From JACMNW01 sp031406155 (GTDB lineage Bacteria > Pseudomonadota > Alphaproteobacteria > Rhodobacterales > Rhodobacteraceae), in NCBI GenBank assembly GCA_031406155.1, contig JANOGW010000059.1, forward strand, positions 1-64,000: a stretch of DNA of 64,000 nt, read 5' to 3'. The notes beneath the pieces are model-generated. The model saw nothing but the letters and a program-made list of their open reading frames with translations. It did not search any database and was not told the origin of the DNA. Both the position numbers and the translations under genes were made by a program. Positions 17,090 to 26,172 of this stretch are shown piece by piece; the stretch's first letter is position 1; every line of letters starts with the position of its first letter.

Positions 17090-17385
17090 TCCGCACCGCT
17101 TCGGCGCCAGTCTGGATACGCTGTATGCGCCCAGTTTTTTGGCCGGGCAGATTAACGGTGTGAACGACCGGCTTGCACCAGCCTTGATGCACCGCCCGGA
17201 CCCAGCGGCCATCGCACATCTGCGATGCCAATGGCGGGTGTGCTGCACGTCTACCAAAAGACCCGCCGCGCGTCGTCTGACCTTGCGGGCAGCTCGACTG
17301 GTCAGAACGTGCTGACCAAAAGTGGACTTCGGTTGTCATCAATACTTACGCGACGATTCAACGGCCAAAGCAGGCTGTTGCGGTG
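17090..17385. other. Intergenic region, no gene recognised
   Basis: About 300 bases between convergent units. Short open frames here show no domain or ribosome site. No clear terminator hairpin with a T run was found. Confidence 0.4.
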
Positions 17386-17616
17386 TCACCCCTCATACAT
17401 CGCGCGCCGATCACCAAACTGCCGCACGCGCTTGCGCCATGCGCGGTAATTTCCGTGGGCCAGTTGCGTACGCATCAGCGTCTTGACCTAATCAGAGCAA
17501 AGCCCGTGCAGGGTGCGAATCTGGGCAAAACTGGTATGATCGCTTAGCGCAATTTCGATGATTTCGCTGATCGTTGCGGCATCGGGCGGACCATCTGCCT
17601 TGGTGTCGTTGCTCAT
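17386..17616 (-). pseudogene. TIGR03643-family small protein broken by an in-frame TAG
   Basis: A 76-codon frame with TAG at 17488-17490. The halves read ...AATISEIIEIALSDHTSF and then VKTLMRTQLAHGNYRAWRKR, which together match the short TIGR03643 family (I-x-E-M-A-hydrophobic start, EV-x-LMR, F/Y-R-x-WR-x-R end). The family normally has Glu before the Val, so GAG to TAG is the simplest explanation. The ATG at 17614-17616 overlaps the stop of the upstream methyltransferase frame as ATGA, a normal operon junction kept in both broken genes. The molecular function of this family is unknown; it often sits beside photolyase-related genes, as here. Confidence 0.65.
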
Positions 17617-18194
17617 GGGCCACGCGGTTTGCCTGCGATCCCAATATATAGGATTGCTGTCAGGGGTAACCGGCCAAAGGTCAGGTCGCCCCGACGGTTA
17701 ACGCCTCGCGGACCAAGGCCAGTCATCGGCCCCGGCACCAGCCCCGCGCCGTGCATCGCGTGGCGCAGCTCGCCTGGCCTGATGAACATCGCCGGATCAT
17801 GTGTTCCCTGCGGCAACAGGCGAAGCAGTTTTTCAGCGATCGTGATGGTGGCAAACCGGGCCAGCGGATTGCGGTTGATCGTGTCGAACAGGAACAGCCC
17901 GCCGGGGCGCAGCACGCGAGCAACCTCGGCCAGCACCTTGTTCAGGTCGGCCACGTGTTCCAGCACATCGACGCAAACCACAACCTCGAAGGTCGCACCG
18001 CGCGCGGTCATCGCCTCGGCCATGAAGCCCCCTGCGCAGCCAAGATCAAGCACGTCGCGGCCCTGCCAATCAATGTGGCGGTCGAACCACGCCAGTCGCC
18101 CCGGCACAAGATCTTTCAGGGTGCGGACCCAGCGTATGTCATACTACCACCACTGATCGGCCACGCTGTCGTAGATTGTCAGATCATTGCGCAT
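17613..18194 (-). pseudogene. UbiG-like SAM methyltransferase, broken by TAG and with an internal deletion
   Basis: Class I methyltransferase remnant. The frame starts with ATG at 18192-18194 (MRNDLTIYDSVADQWW), meets TAG at 18144-18146, then continues in the same frame (YDIRWVRTLKDLVPGRL). The SAM-binding motif VLDLGCAGGFMAEAM is intact. Right after it ARGAT runs straight into FEVVVCVDVLEHV, so the 40-50 residues that normally carry motif II and the adenine-binding Asp are missing. The rest (LRPGGLFLFDTINR and the C-terminal domain) is well preserved. Both lesions make an active enzyme unlikely. A product from an internal GTG (18107) would still lack the deleted part. Confidence 0.72.
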
Positions 18195-19026
18195 CGGTGC
18201 GGTCCTTTACGGGCGTAAGTCGTGGCAACACATAGGGCACGGTTGCTCGATAACGATGAAAGCGGTCACCATAGCGGGCAGCAAAGCGGCGCTCCTTCAG
18301 GCAAGGCGCCAACAGGCAATAGCCGGTATGGCTGAGGGCCAGGATCAACTGGTCGGGTGTCCAGACCGGCACGAACTACAGGGTCAGTGCGAAGGCCACA
18401 TAAATCGGCTGTCGGATCAGGCGGAACGGTCCCTGCATCGGCATGTCGGGAAACACAGGGCGGATCCGCGCCATCAGGGATAACCAGCCAAGCGCGCCGG
18501 ACTGCACCTCGGCCCTCGCGACTAAGCTGGCCTTGATCAGCAAAAGCCAACTTGCGGCATAGGCGGACGTGATAGCCCAAAACACCTTACCCTCGGCCCG
18601 CCACCAGACGATAGCCGACGACGTCCACAGCGCAAACAATGCCAGAAGCTGGGCGGAGGCGATGATGGCATAGGTAGTGGTGGCAAGCGTCGCGCCATGC
18701 GGGCCGGGGATCAGTCGCGAAAGAAAGCGCTCGCCGGGACCGGTCGGCAGCAATGAATGGCCACGGGGAAATTGTGCAATCAGGGCCATATTGGCAAGCG
18801 CCGCCCAAGGCCACGGCAACACCGCGAAACTTTCGCAAAGCCCAAAGAACATCGCCACGATCATCGCCAGCACAGCCACCGCGAACAGCGTGTGACAGAT
18901 CAGGCCAAGTGCAAGCGCCAGCGTGATGCGCCCTGTGCCGCGCGGTGGGAAAAGTGCTGCGCGGATCAGCGTAAGCAGCCGGGCAATGCGGGGTCGGTGA
19001 TCATCTGTGCTGCGCCAAGAGGTCAT
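18184..19026 (-). pseudogene. ICMT/PEMT-like membrane methyltransferase broken by an in-frame TAG
   Basis: Integral membrane methyltransferase-like protein. Hydrophobic segments fill the first 200 residues. The C-terminal signature region RLIRQPIYVAFALTL is followed by TAG at 18376-18378, then FVPVWTPDQLILAL and EERxL-like LKERRFAARYGDRFHRYRATVPYVLP, the SAM-binding end of isoprenylcysteine carboxyl methyltransferase relatives. Both parts are in one frame, so a single TGG to TAG change accounts for it. The truncated product would lose the SAM-binding motif. The start is probably the ATG at 19026 (or 19044), overlapping the upstream oxidoreductase; the end overlaps the next gene by 11 bases. 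Confidence 0.7.
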
Positions 19027-19936
19027 CGGCCAGTGCTGTGCCACTATCCCACGCCGCTTCTACCCTTGGGCCAAGGCACCAGTCGCCGCCGAGGTACAGG
19101 CTGGCGTCCGGCGTACGCAGGAAGGGTTGCCCCAGTGCGGCGGTGACGCGGGCATAACGCCAGCGGTGGGTTGCAGCATGGGTGACCGCACCCGTGTTTA
19201 CCCCCAGCCTATCGCACAACAGCGGTAGCAACAGGGCGGCGATTTCGGCTGCATCCCTCTCCAGATGCTTTTCGCTGAACGTAAGCCCGGCTTGCGCCAC
19301 CCAGGCAACTGTTTCACCCTTAGGGCGACCCGGCTTGCCGCTGTCTTGCGCGATCCACGCCAATGGGTCGTCGGGGTCGTTTCGGGTGACAAAAGGTGCC
19401 GGCCCGCGCACAGCCGCCATCAACGTAAGGCACGGCGCAAGGCGCACGGCTGCCAGCGCGCCGACCAACGGATGATCCGCGCCCAGCAGCGTTGCCACCT
19501 GCGGCGCAGGCACGGTAATGACCACCCGCGCGGCATGTTCCTCTTTATCCCCGATGCGAAGCTTCCAGCCACAATCGGAAGAAACAAGACGCATGACTTG
19601 CGCATTTTGACGGATGTCCAGACCCGCGCTCAATCCTTTGGCCAAAGCCGACATGCCGGGGGTTCCGACGATTTTGGACCTATCTGTGCCGTCGTCCCAC
19701 AAAGCGGCGGTGCCAGACGCCGCAAGATCGCGCAGCACTGCCGAGAACGCTTCGCCCTTTGCGGTCACATACTGCGCGCCATGGTCGAATTGCAGCCCGT
19801 CCACCCGCAAGGTGGCAACACGTCCGCCAATCCCGCGCCCCTTGTCGAACAGAACCGGCTGCAAACCGCCTTGCACCAGCCGCCGGGCACAGGCCAGCCC
19901 CGCAATCCCGGCCCCGATGATCGCAACAGGGATCAT
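19001..19936 (-). CDS. FAD-dependent oxidoreductase, renalase/amine-oxidase type
   Basis: Flavoprotein of 311 residues with the dinucleotide-binding motif IIGAGIAGLACARRL at residues 5-19, a GRGIGGRVAT segment contacting FAD, and a closing LYLGGDWCLGPRVEAAWDSG that binds the flavin near the C terminus. This is the usual layout of small NAD(P)/FAD amine-oxidase-like proteins. The substrate is unknown. Its start overlaps the stop of the photolyase-related gene by four bases, and its end overlaps the start of the broken methyltransferase. The tight packing implies a common transcript and a shared role, perhaps in light or oxidative stress (inference from the neighbour). Confidence 0.85.
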   Translation of the reverse strand: MIPVAIIGAGIAGLACARRLVQGGLQPVLFDKGRGIGGRVATLRVDGLQFDHGAQYVTAKGEAFSAVLRDLAASGTAALWDDGTDRSKIVGTPGMSALAKGLSAGLDIRQNAQVMRLVSSDCGWKLRIGDKEEHAARVVITVPAPQVATLLGADHPLVGALAAVRLAPCLTLMAAVRGPAPFVTRNDPDDPLAWIAQDSGKPGRPKGETVAWVAQAGLTFSEKHLERDAAEIAALLLPLLCDRLGVNTGAVTHAATHRWRYARVTAALGQPFLRTPDASLYLGGDWCLGPRVEAAWDSGTALADDLLAQHR

Positions 19937-21153
19937 GACGGCACCATTTGTTCCAGAATGCGCGGAATTTGCTGCCTGACCTTGAAAAACCCGGCTGTGG
20001 CATGTGGCCAGATCATGCTGTCCCAGTCACGATGCCATTCACAAAACGTGATGTTCCGGTCGGCAAGGAACTGCGCGCCATCCACCAGCCAATCCTGCAG
20101 CGGCCCCCGCGTCACATAGGGTGTCACGATCTGTGTTGCCCCGACCGAAGCCGCCCATTTCGCCAGCACATCCGGGTGGTCGGCCCGCAATCGCACCGGC
20201 ACCACCCCGGCGCGGGCGGCAGCATCGGCCAGTGCGTCATCCTCAATCCGCAGCACGTCCTTGGCCACAGGCAGAATGGAACGCAGATGACTGGTGCTCA
20301 ACGTGGCAGTCGTGCGGATGTCAAAACCGGCGCAATCGAAATCTTCCAATCGGCAATCCTCATCCGTGATCAGCAGCGCCGTGGGCCTTCCCGGCTGCGG
20401 CGCGGTGATCGTTCGCAAGGGCAACACGCTTGGCAGGCCGTCAGGCTCGGACGCTTCCAACCCTTGCACCACGTCTGACAGATCGCTGTGTCGCGGGGTA
20501 AAGCGCCCGTTTGTGAAGGTCGCGATATTGTTGGCCCGCGCAGGGTAGGGTTTGCCGCGCGTATGCAGCCCGGCAACCCAACGCCAGCCCAGCGTGTTCG
20601 ATGCCGCGTCGCCGTCCAGCAAGTGGCGAAAAAAGAAGTCCGCCCCCAGCCGCCACGGCAGCCCCAGCGTAAAGATCCAGATCGAGGCGAACCACATCCG
20701 CGCATGATTGTGCAGATAGTCCGTGTCTGTAAGCTCGGTCGCCCAGGCATCGAAACAGGCAAGCCCGGTCTGGCCGCCCATCGCCCGTTCCACATCACGG
20801 CGAAGCCGGCGGTCAAGGTCCAATGCGGCAAGATCGGCGTCCAACCCCTGTACGTAGCTGGTCCAGACTTGCGGTCGCCGTTCGAGCCAACCCTTGAAAT
20901 AGCCGCGCCAGATGACTTCTTCGATGAACTTTTCCGCCCGTTCCAGCCCATGCGCCTGCACTGCCGCCATCACCAGTTCCTGTTCGGTCACCAACCTGCG
21001 CCGCACATAGGGTGACAGCACCGATACGGCGTGGTGCCCGCCCGGTCCGTGGTCGTAATTGCGCCCATTGGCATAGCGGCGTCCCATCACGGGGACAAAG
21101 GCCTGCATCGCGGCCAATCCTTGCGCACGGGTGGCGGTAAACTTCTGGTTCAT
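19933..21153 (-). CDS. Photolyase/cryptochrome-related FAD-binding protein
   Basis: About 405 residues. The first 240 carry the FAD-binding helical signature of photolyases: HNHARMWFASIWIF, WRLGADFFFRHLLDGDAASN, GWRWVAGLHT and a final NGRF-TP. The remaining 160 residues look like an alpha/beta domain (LADAAARAG, VTPYVTRGPLQDWL, CEWHRDWDSMIWPHATAGFF), resembling the N-terminal antenna domain of ordinary photolyases. The order therefore appears swapped. Repair, signalling or another flavin role cannot be decided. The ATG at 21153 is preferred over a TTG at 21168. It overlaps the FAD oxidoreductase and lies 88 bases behind the UbiB-like gene. Confidence 0.78.
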   Translation of the reverse strand: MNQKFTATRAQGLAAMQAFVPVMGRRYANGRNYDHGPGGHHAVSVLSPYVRRRLVTEQELVMAAVQAHGLERAEKFIEEVIWRGYFKGWLERRPQVWTSYVQGLDADLAALDLDRRLRRDVERAMGGQTGLACFDAWATELTDTDYLHNHARMWFASIWIFTLGLPWRLGADFFFRHLLDGDAASNTLGWRWVAGLHTRGKPYPARANNIATFTNGRFTPRHSDLSDVVQGLEASEPDGLPSVLPLRTITAPQPGRPTALLITDEDCRLEDFDCAGFDIRTTATLSTSHLRSILPVAKDVLRIEDDALADAAARAGVVPVRLRADHPDVLAKWAASVGATQIVTPYVTRGPLQDWLVDGAQFLADRNITFCEWHRDWDSMIWPHATAGFFKVRQQIPRILEQMVPS

Positions 21154-21241
21154 GTGGATGGTTTCCAATTCTCGGGCTTTACCGCTTCGCGGGCATTACG
21201 GGTGTACCCCGCGCGCGATATCAAATCCGTCCTGCCGCATT

Positions 21242-22564
21242 TCAGCGATATTGATCGACAAGGCCCCGCAGCTTGACGCGTGCCCGCAGCTTGACCGCCA
21301 GCAGATACATGCCACCAATCTTGCGGTGCAGAAACAACGTCTCGGCAGGTGGCACATGCATCAGGTCGCGATCAGTGCCGATCGCCAGCCCCATATCGCG
21401 CAGTCGCTCCAGCAGATCGGACTGCCCGAAATCGAAAGGCCCGTCCTGCCGCAACGGAGCGATAGCGGTTTCAAACATCCGCTGGATCAACTCCTGATGA
21501 TGCGGCGCGGTGTCGGCGCCAAAATAGCCGATGTCCAGCATTACGCTTCGAATTTGGTCTCTTGTGCCGTCAAGGCCCGCATTCATCAGCGCCCGAAAGC
21601 TTGCACTCAGCCCGGCCTCAATGCTGCGCACGGCACCGAAATCCAGCAAGACAATTTTTCCGGTGGCAGGCTCGACCCGGTAGTTGGCAAGGTTGGGATC
21701 GGTCTGCATGACATGAAATGTGAACAATTCGCGCAAGACGAGGTCAATCAGATCAGACGCCGCCCGGTCGCGCACATCTTGCGGCGCATCGACTAGCGCA
21801 TCTATCGGCTGACTTTGCATGTAGGCCATGGCCAGAACCTGCCCGGTGCTGAGGTCGGGGTGAACTTCCGGCACCACAAAGGCGCTGGACCCCGCCAGCA
21901 GAGTGCGAAAGCGGCCAAGATGGGTCGCCTCGGCAACATAGTTGGCCTCGTCATGCAGCTGCTGTTTGGCTGCGCGCAACAGCGGCGCCATGTCCATCCC
22001 GCGTGGAACCAGCCCGGGCAATCGCATCAGGGCGGCGATATTGTCCACGTCGCTGTCGATGCTGGCCCGCACGCCGGGGTACTGCACCTTGATTGCCAGG
22101 GCCCGCCCGTCCAATGCCACGGCGCGGTGAACCTGCCCGATGGATGCAGCGGCAAAAGGGCGGACATCGAACTGCGCAAACCGCTTGCGCCAGTCTTTCC
22201 CCCACTCAACATTCAGAACGCCCTGCAGCTGCTTGGGTGGCATGTGTTTTGCGTCATCGCGCAGTCTGGCAAGGATACCTGTCAGTTGCGGTGACAGCAG
22301 TATCCCAGTGTCCATCGAAAGCATCTGGCCCAGTTTCAACGCGGCACCCCGCATGTGCGACAGCCCGTCAGTCAGGTGCCGCACGTTTGACGGCGTCAGC
22401 AACAGACTGGACAGATCCGACCGCTGGCCAGTTGCCATCTGGCGCAAGCCGCCTGCGACCACGCCGCCTGCGATACCGGCTGCAATCCCGCCGATATGGA
22501 AAAGTCGCGCGGTCCGGCCCGTTGGCACCGCAGCCCAGCTTTGCTTTGAATGTTGGTCTGTCAC
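21242..22564 (-). CDS. ABC1/UbiB-family atypical kinase
   Basis: Protein kinase-like protein of about 440 residues related to UbiB/COQ8, which support ubiquinone synthesis or other lipid metabolism. The family motifs are present: KxGQ as ALKLGQMLSMD in place of the glycine-rich region, AAASIGQVHRA, the ATP-binding Lys in LAIKVQYPG, the catalytic loop QTDPNLANYR and the metal-binding DFG in LLDFGAVR. The GTG at 22564 is chosen because AAAGGG precedes it; a GTG at 22585 has no ribosome site. It is not next to ubiquinone genes. It is co-directional with the photolyase-related cluster downstream and could head that transcript. Confidence 0.88.
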   Translation of the reverse strand: MTDQHSKQSWAAVPTGRTARLFHIGGIAAGIAGGVVAGGLRQMATGQRSDLSSLLLTPSNVRHLTDGLSHMRGAALKLGQMLSMDTGILLSPQLTGILARLRDDAKHMPPKQLQGVLNVEWGKDWRKRFAQFDVRPFAAASIGQVHRAVALDGRALAIKVQYPGVRASIDSDVDNIAALMRLPGLVPRGMDMAPLLRAAKQQLHDEANYVAEATHLGRFRTLLAGSSAFVVPEVHPDLSTGQVLAMAYMQSQPIDALVDAPQDVRDRAASDLIDLVLRELFTFHVMQTDPNLANYRVEPATGKIVLLDFGAVRSIEAGLSASFRALMNAGLDGTRDQIRSVMLDIGYFGADTAPHHQELIQRMFETAIAPLRQDGPFDFGQSDLLERLRDMGLAIGTDRDLMHVPPAETLFLHRKIGGMYLLAVKLRARVKLRGLVDQYR

Positions 22565-22925
22565 CTGAAACCCTTTGCGCTGCACATCCGTGAAGGTGGA
22601 GCGGGTTCCGGGTTTGTAAAGCTGGGATTGGCTGGAATTGCCTCAGCCGGCCAAGGCCATGCGCGCTGCACGAAGTCGGTCCCTATGGCGGTGCTCAATC
22701 TCTGACGGGATGACGCATGGGGCACCGGCGATCTTGCGATCAACGATGAGGTCGCCGCATGCCTGCAAGACCACGGTGTTATCCGCCGTTATCAAAGCCA
22801 TGAGGACAAAGTTGTTCCCGTCAGCCACGCCGATCACCACGCAGTGGCGCTGACTTCCAGTATGCGCATTTGCGTGCCGTTTCCGGGGTGGGTGCCTATG
22901 ACCGCATTCCCGACATCGGTTGCGG
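22565..22925. other. Intergenic region with possible gene remnant
   Basis: About 360 bases. Several short frames overlap here on both strands but none has a ribosome site, a domain or a full length. One plus-strand stretch around 22730-22860 has protein-like composition and may be decayed coding sequence; I cannot name it. Confidence 0.35.
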
Positions 22926-23822
22926 TCAACCATCGCGCGGGTCAAGGCGCGCCTCTTCCAGCAGCCATTGGCGAAACGCGCGGATCTTGGGCCGTTCCGC
23001 CGATTGACTGGGACAGACGACGTAATATGCGAGGTCGGACGGCAGGCTGAATGTGAACGGCTTTACCAGCCGCCCGACGCGCAGATCATCTGCCACAAGC
23101 GCGCTGCGCCCAAGAACCACGCCGTCACCCTGAACGGCGGCCTGCACGGCAAGAACCGAAGATTGAAATCGCGGCCCCCGGTACGGATCGACGCCGTCGA
23201 CACCTGCACTGATCAGCCACATGCTCCAATCAATCTGAAAGTCGTCATGGATCAGGGTGTGATGCTTCAGGTCGTCCGGCGATATCAGCGGATGCGGACC
23301 CTTAAGAAGGTCGGGGCTGCACATCGGGGCGACGTCTTCCATCATCAGCAATTCGGTGGCAAGCCCCGGGTAGCGACCTTGCCCATAACGGATTGCGACA
23401 TCGATCCCGTCATTGACGAAATCTGCGAGCTTGCTCGATGTGGCCAACCTGACCTCGATCTCGGGATGCTTCTGGCGGAAGCGGAACAATCGGGGCAACA
23501 GCCATTTGGCGGCGAATGAATCGAGCGTGCTGACGCCAAGCAGGCCAAGATTTTTCTGATCGGCGATCAGCGCCGTCGCTGTTCCCAGCCGATCAAGCGC
23601 ATCACGCACGGATGCGGCAAACGATATGCCGGCTTGGGTCAGTTGAACGGCCCGTGTCGTCCGGTGAAACAGTGGCACCCCAAGGTGATCTTCGAGGTGC
23701 CGTATGGCCCGGCTGACCGCGCCATGCGTCACGAACAGTTCATCCGCAGCCTTGGAAAAGCTCAACAGCCGGGCCGCGGCGTCAAAGCTTCGCAGAGTAG
23801 AGAGTGGTGGCAACTGGCGCAT
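22926..23822 (-). CDS. LysR-family transcriptional regulator (GcvA-like)
   Basis: Regulator of 298 residues. The winged helix-turn-helix is at the N terminus (LRSFDAAARLLSFSKAADELFVTHGAVSRAI..., residues about 9-40) and the periplasmic-binding-like effector domain covers about 95-295. GcvA-type members have the same LPPLSTLRSFDAAAR start. The ATG at 23822 gives this normal start; the frame extends upstream without a domain. It is divergent from a DUF1127 gene, a pairing often seen in Rhodobacterales, and a palindrome with a T-N11-A core lies between them. The ligand is unknown. Confidence 0.9.
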   Translation of the reverse strand: MRQLPPLSTLRSFDAAARLLSFSKAADELFVTHGAVSRAIRHLEDHLGVPLFHRTTRAVQLTQAGISFAASVRDALDRLGTATALIADQKNLGLLGVSTLDSFAAKWLLPRLFRFRQKHPEIEVRLATSSKLADFVNDGIDVAIRYGQGRYPGLATELLMMEDVAPMCSPDLLKGPHPLISPDDLKHHTLIHDDFQIDWSMWLISAGVDGVDPYRGPRFQSSVLAVQAAVQGDGVVLGRSALVADDLRVGRLVKPFTFSLPSDLAYYVVCPSQSAERPKIRAFRQWLLEEARLDPRDG

Positions 23823-23920
23823 CGTCAGAGATGATGTCTTGTGAGTTTCAATCACCAATATAGTGTTTATTAGTCGTTTGTCCACGCCGTAGATTCGGTT
23901 CATGTTTTAGTCAGAAGAAG

Positions 23921-23941
23921 GCAATTCACTTCCCGAATTGC
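23921..23941. promoter_or_regulatory. Candidate LysR-type operator between the LysR and DUF1127 genes
   Basis: Perfect inverted repeat GCAATTC - seven bases - GAATTGC. It contains the T-N11-A core typical of LysR-type binding sites and ends 24 bases before the ATG of the DUF1127 gene, so it would overlap its promoter or leader. Binding by the divergent LysR regulator is inference. Confidence 0.5.
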
Positions 23942-23965
23942 AACGGCAATGGATTGGAGACCCTA

Positions 23966-24175
23966 ATGTCAAATGTGAATTCTCATCGTCCCGGCTGGGC
24001 ACATCCTGTGCGCTGGCCGCACATCAGCCTGAGCCGTCCTTTTGCTTTTCTTGGCGCATTGGCACAGCGCCGCCGGCACCGGCGCGACATGCACCACTTG
24101 CACATCCTGCCCGACTATCTGCTGAAGGACGTCGGCCTGACGCGCGACGACATCTGCCGGGAGTTGGCCAAGTAA
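23966..24175 (+). CDS. DUF1127 domain small protein
   Basis: Protein of 69 residues, strongly basic, ending with the DUF1127 motif LHILPDYLLKDVGLTRDDI. Members of this family in alphaproteobacteria are small, Arg-rich and have been linked to RNA turnover and phosphate or C1 metabolism; no specific role can be given here. The ATG at 23966 has GGAGA five bases upstream; an upstream in-frame ATG (23954) overlaps that site and is less likely. It is divergent from a LysR regulator that probably controls it. Confidence 0.85.
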   Translation: MSNVNSHRPGWAHPVRWPHISLSRPFAFLGALAQRRRHRRDMHHLHILPDYLLKDVGLTRDDICRELAK

Positions 24176-24408
24176 CCATCGCGCGAACGGGCAGAACCGG
24201 GCACGAGATCGGACCAGAACCCGCAGGCTGAAATCTACCCGGCAAGGGCACCGCTTCGCTTTTGCAGCAGTGACGCGCTGCCGGCAGAGTCCGCTGTGCG
24301 CGACCTTTCTGGCATTTGCTGCATCGGCCAAACCAGGCATCGCCATTGGTGGAACTGGCGTCGCACCTTCGTCGTGCGGTGCCGGTTCGACCTACCGGAA
24401 AGCCACGG

Positions 24409-26172
24409 TCAATTCGCGCCAGCCACCATATGACCTTCGCCAATGTCGCGAAGCATCACCCGCAAAGGTGCGCCACCAACAGGATGGACGGGGCTCGGGA
24501 TCTCACCGGCCAGGCGAACCGTGGCAGGGCGTCGATGGCCCGGATCGGGAACGGGAACGGCCTCGATCAGGCGGCGGGTATAAGGGTGCTGCGGGTTGGA
24601 AAAAATCTGATCGCGCGTTCCCATCTCGACAATCTGGCCCATGTACATCACCGCGATCCTGTCGGATATGTTCTCGACCACTGCCATGTCGTGGCTGATG
24701 AATAGGTATGCCACGCCAAATTCCTTTTGCAGCGCATTCAGCAGGTCCAGCACGCGGGCCTGCACAGATACATCCAGCGCCGACACGCTTTCATCGGCGA
24801 TGATCAGATCGGGTTGCAGGGCCAGCGCGCGGGCAATGCAGATGCGCTGTCGCTGCCCGCCGGAAAACTCGTGCGGATACCGGCTTAGCTGATCGGCAGA
24901 CAGGCCTACCCGCTGCATGAGGTCGGCAGCTCGGGCGGCGCGGTCGCCCGCAGTTCCGATCCGGTGGATGACCAAGGGCTCGGCAATCAGATCCCCCACC
25001 CGCATGCGGGGATTAAGCGATGCCATCGGATCCTGAAACACGATCTGCACACGCTTGCGCATCGCCTGCGACTGTTGGGCATCAAGGGTTCCCAGCACTT
25101 GCCCCGCGACCTCGATCCTGCCGCTGTGCGGAACCAGCCCGACAAGCGCCTTGGCGATGGTCGACTTGCCGCAACCAGACTCCCCCACCAGCGCGAACGT
25201 CTCGCCGCGCCGGATCTCCAGGCTGACATGTTCCACTGCATGAACATTGTGCGTCACGCGGCCCAGCACCCCGCCGCGAAACGGAAACCGGACGACGACA
25301 TCGCGCAATCGTGCAACCGGGTCCGCCGTGACCGCCGCCCGCGGTGCCCCTGTGCCAAGCCGTGGTACCGCAGCCAGAAGATCGCGGGTGTACTGTTCTC
25401 TCGGGCGGGCGAACAGATCGGCGGTGCGCGCTTGTTCGACCATCCGCCCGCCCTGCATCACGATCACCCGGTCGGCCATCTCGGCCACAACGCCCATGTC
25501 ATGGGTAATAAGGATGATCGCCGTGCCAAGGTCCCGTTGCAGGTCGCGCAGAAGGTCCAGAACCTCGCGTTGCACTGTCACGTCAAGCGCGGTGGTCGGC
25601 TCGTCCGCGATCAGAACTTCGGGGCGCAGGGCAAGCGCCATCGCAATCATCAGACGCTGGCGCATCCCACCAGACAATTCGTGCGGGTATTGATCCAGCC
25701 TGCGTTCCGGCTGTGACAGGCGCACCGCTGTCAACGCGTCGAGCGCGCGCTTGCGTGCGTCGCTGCGTGAAACCGGCGCGTGGGCGCGGATCGCCTCGGT
25801 CAATTGCGCCCCCACGCTCATCACCGGGTTCAGGCTCGACATCGGGTCCTGAAAGATCATCGATATCCGGTCGCCGCGCAGCGCGCGCATTTTCGCCTCG
25901 GGCAGCGTCACAAGGTCCGACCCGCCAAATTGCACTTGTCCTGCAGTGATGCGGACATTCGGCGGCAACAGCCCCATGATCGCCAGCGAAGTGATTGACT
26001 TGCCCGACCCGCTTTCGCCTGCGATGGCCAGTGTCTCGCCCCGCGCCAACGAAAACGACAGGCCCTGCACCAGCGTCGTGTCGCCTCCTGCCATGACCGA
26101 CAGATCCCTGATGTCAAGCACGAACCGGTCAGCGGGCAGGCGGGAAGCGGCAACTGGCACCGCAAGCGTCAT
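24409..26172 (-). CDS. Fused dipeptide/oligopeptide ABC transporter ATPase (DppD-DppF type)
   Basis: One polypeptide of 587 residues with two complete ATPase domains, the layout of GsiA-like proteins. The first half has GESGSGKSIT, signature LSGGMRQRLMIA and LIADEPTTALD; the second has GESGCGKSTIA, FSGGQRQRICIA and IIADESVSALD, plus an oligopeptide-type C-terminal region after each half. Both sites look catalytically intact. It energises the two permeases encoded upstream in the same operon. The start overlaps the acetamidase stop by four bases. It is the last gene of the operon. Confidence 0.93.
   Translation of the reverse strand: MTLAVPVAASRLPADRFVLDIRDLSVMAGGDTTLVQGLSFSLARGETLAIAGESGSGKSITSLAIMGLLPPNVRITAGQVQFGGSDLVTLPEAKMRALRGDRISMIFQDPMSSLNPVMSVGAQLTEAIRAHAPVSRSDARKRALDALTAVRLSQPERRLDQYPHELSGGMRQRLMIAMALALRPEVLIADEPTTALDVTVQREVLDLLRDLQRDLGTAIILITHDMGVVAEMADRVIVMQGGRMVEQARTADLFARPREQYTRDLLAAVPRLGTGAPRAAVTADPVARLRDVVVRFPFRGGVLGRVTHNVHAVEHVSLEIRRGETFALVGESGCGKSTIAKALVGLVPHSGRIEVAGQVLGTLDAQQSQAMRKRVQIVFQDPMASLNPRMRVGDLIAEPLVIHRIGTAGDRAARAADLMQRVGLSADQLSRYPHEFSGGQRQRICIARALALQPDLIIADESVSALDVSVQARVLDLLNALQKEFGVAYLFISHDMAVVENISDRIAVMYMGQIVEMGTRDQIFSNPQHPYTRRLIEAVPVPDPGHRRPATVRLAGEIPSPVHPVGGAPLRVMLRDIGEGHMVAGAN

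Noticed and set aside
17386..19026. Genetic recoding of TAG as a sense codon
   Set aside because: Intact genes in the window end in TAG at the expected family length (ketose epimerase, SulP transporter, DppC-like permease, galU, radC), so TAG is an ordinary stop here; the three interrupted genes are better read as pseudogenes.
22643..22945. Minus-strand ORF between ubiB and the LysR gene
   Set aside because: No ribosome site, domain or conserved feature; kept only as an intergenic note.
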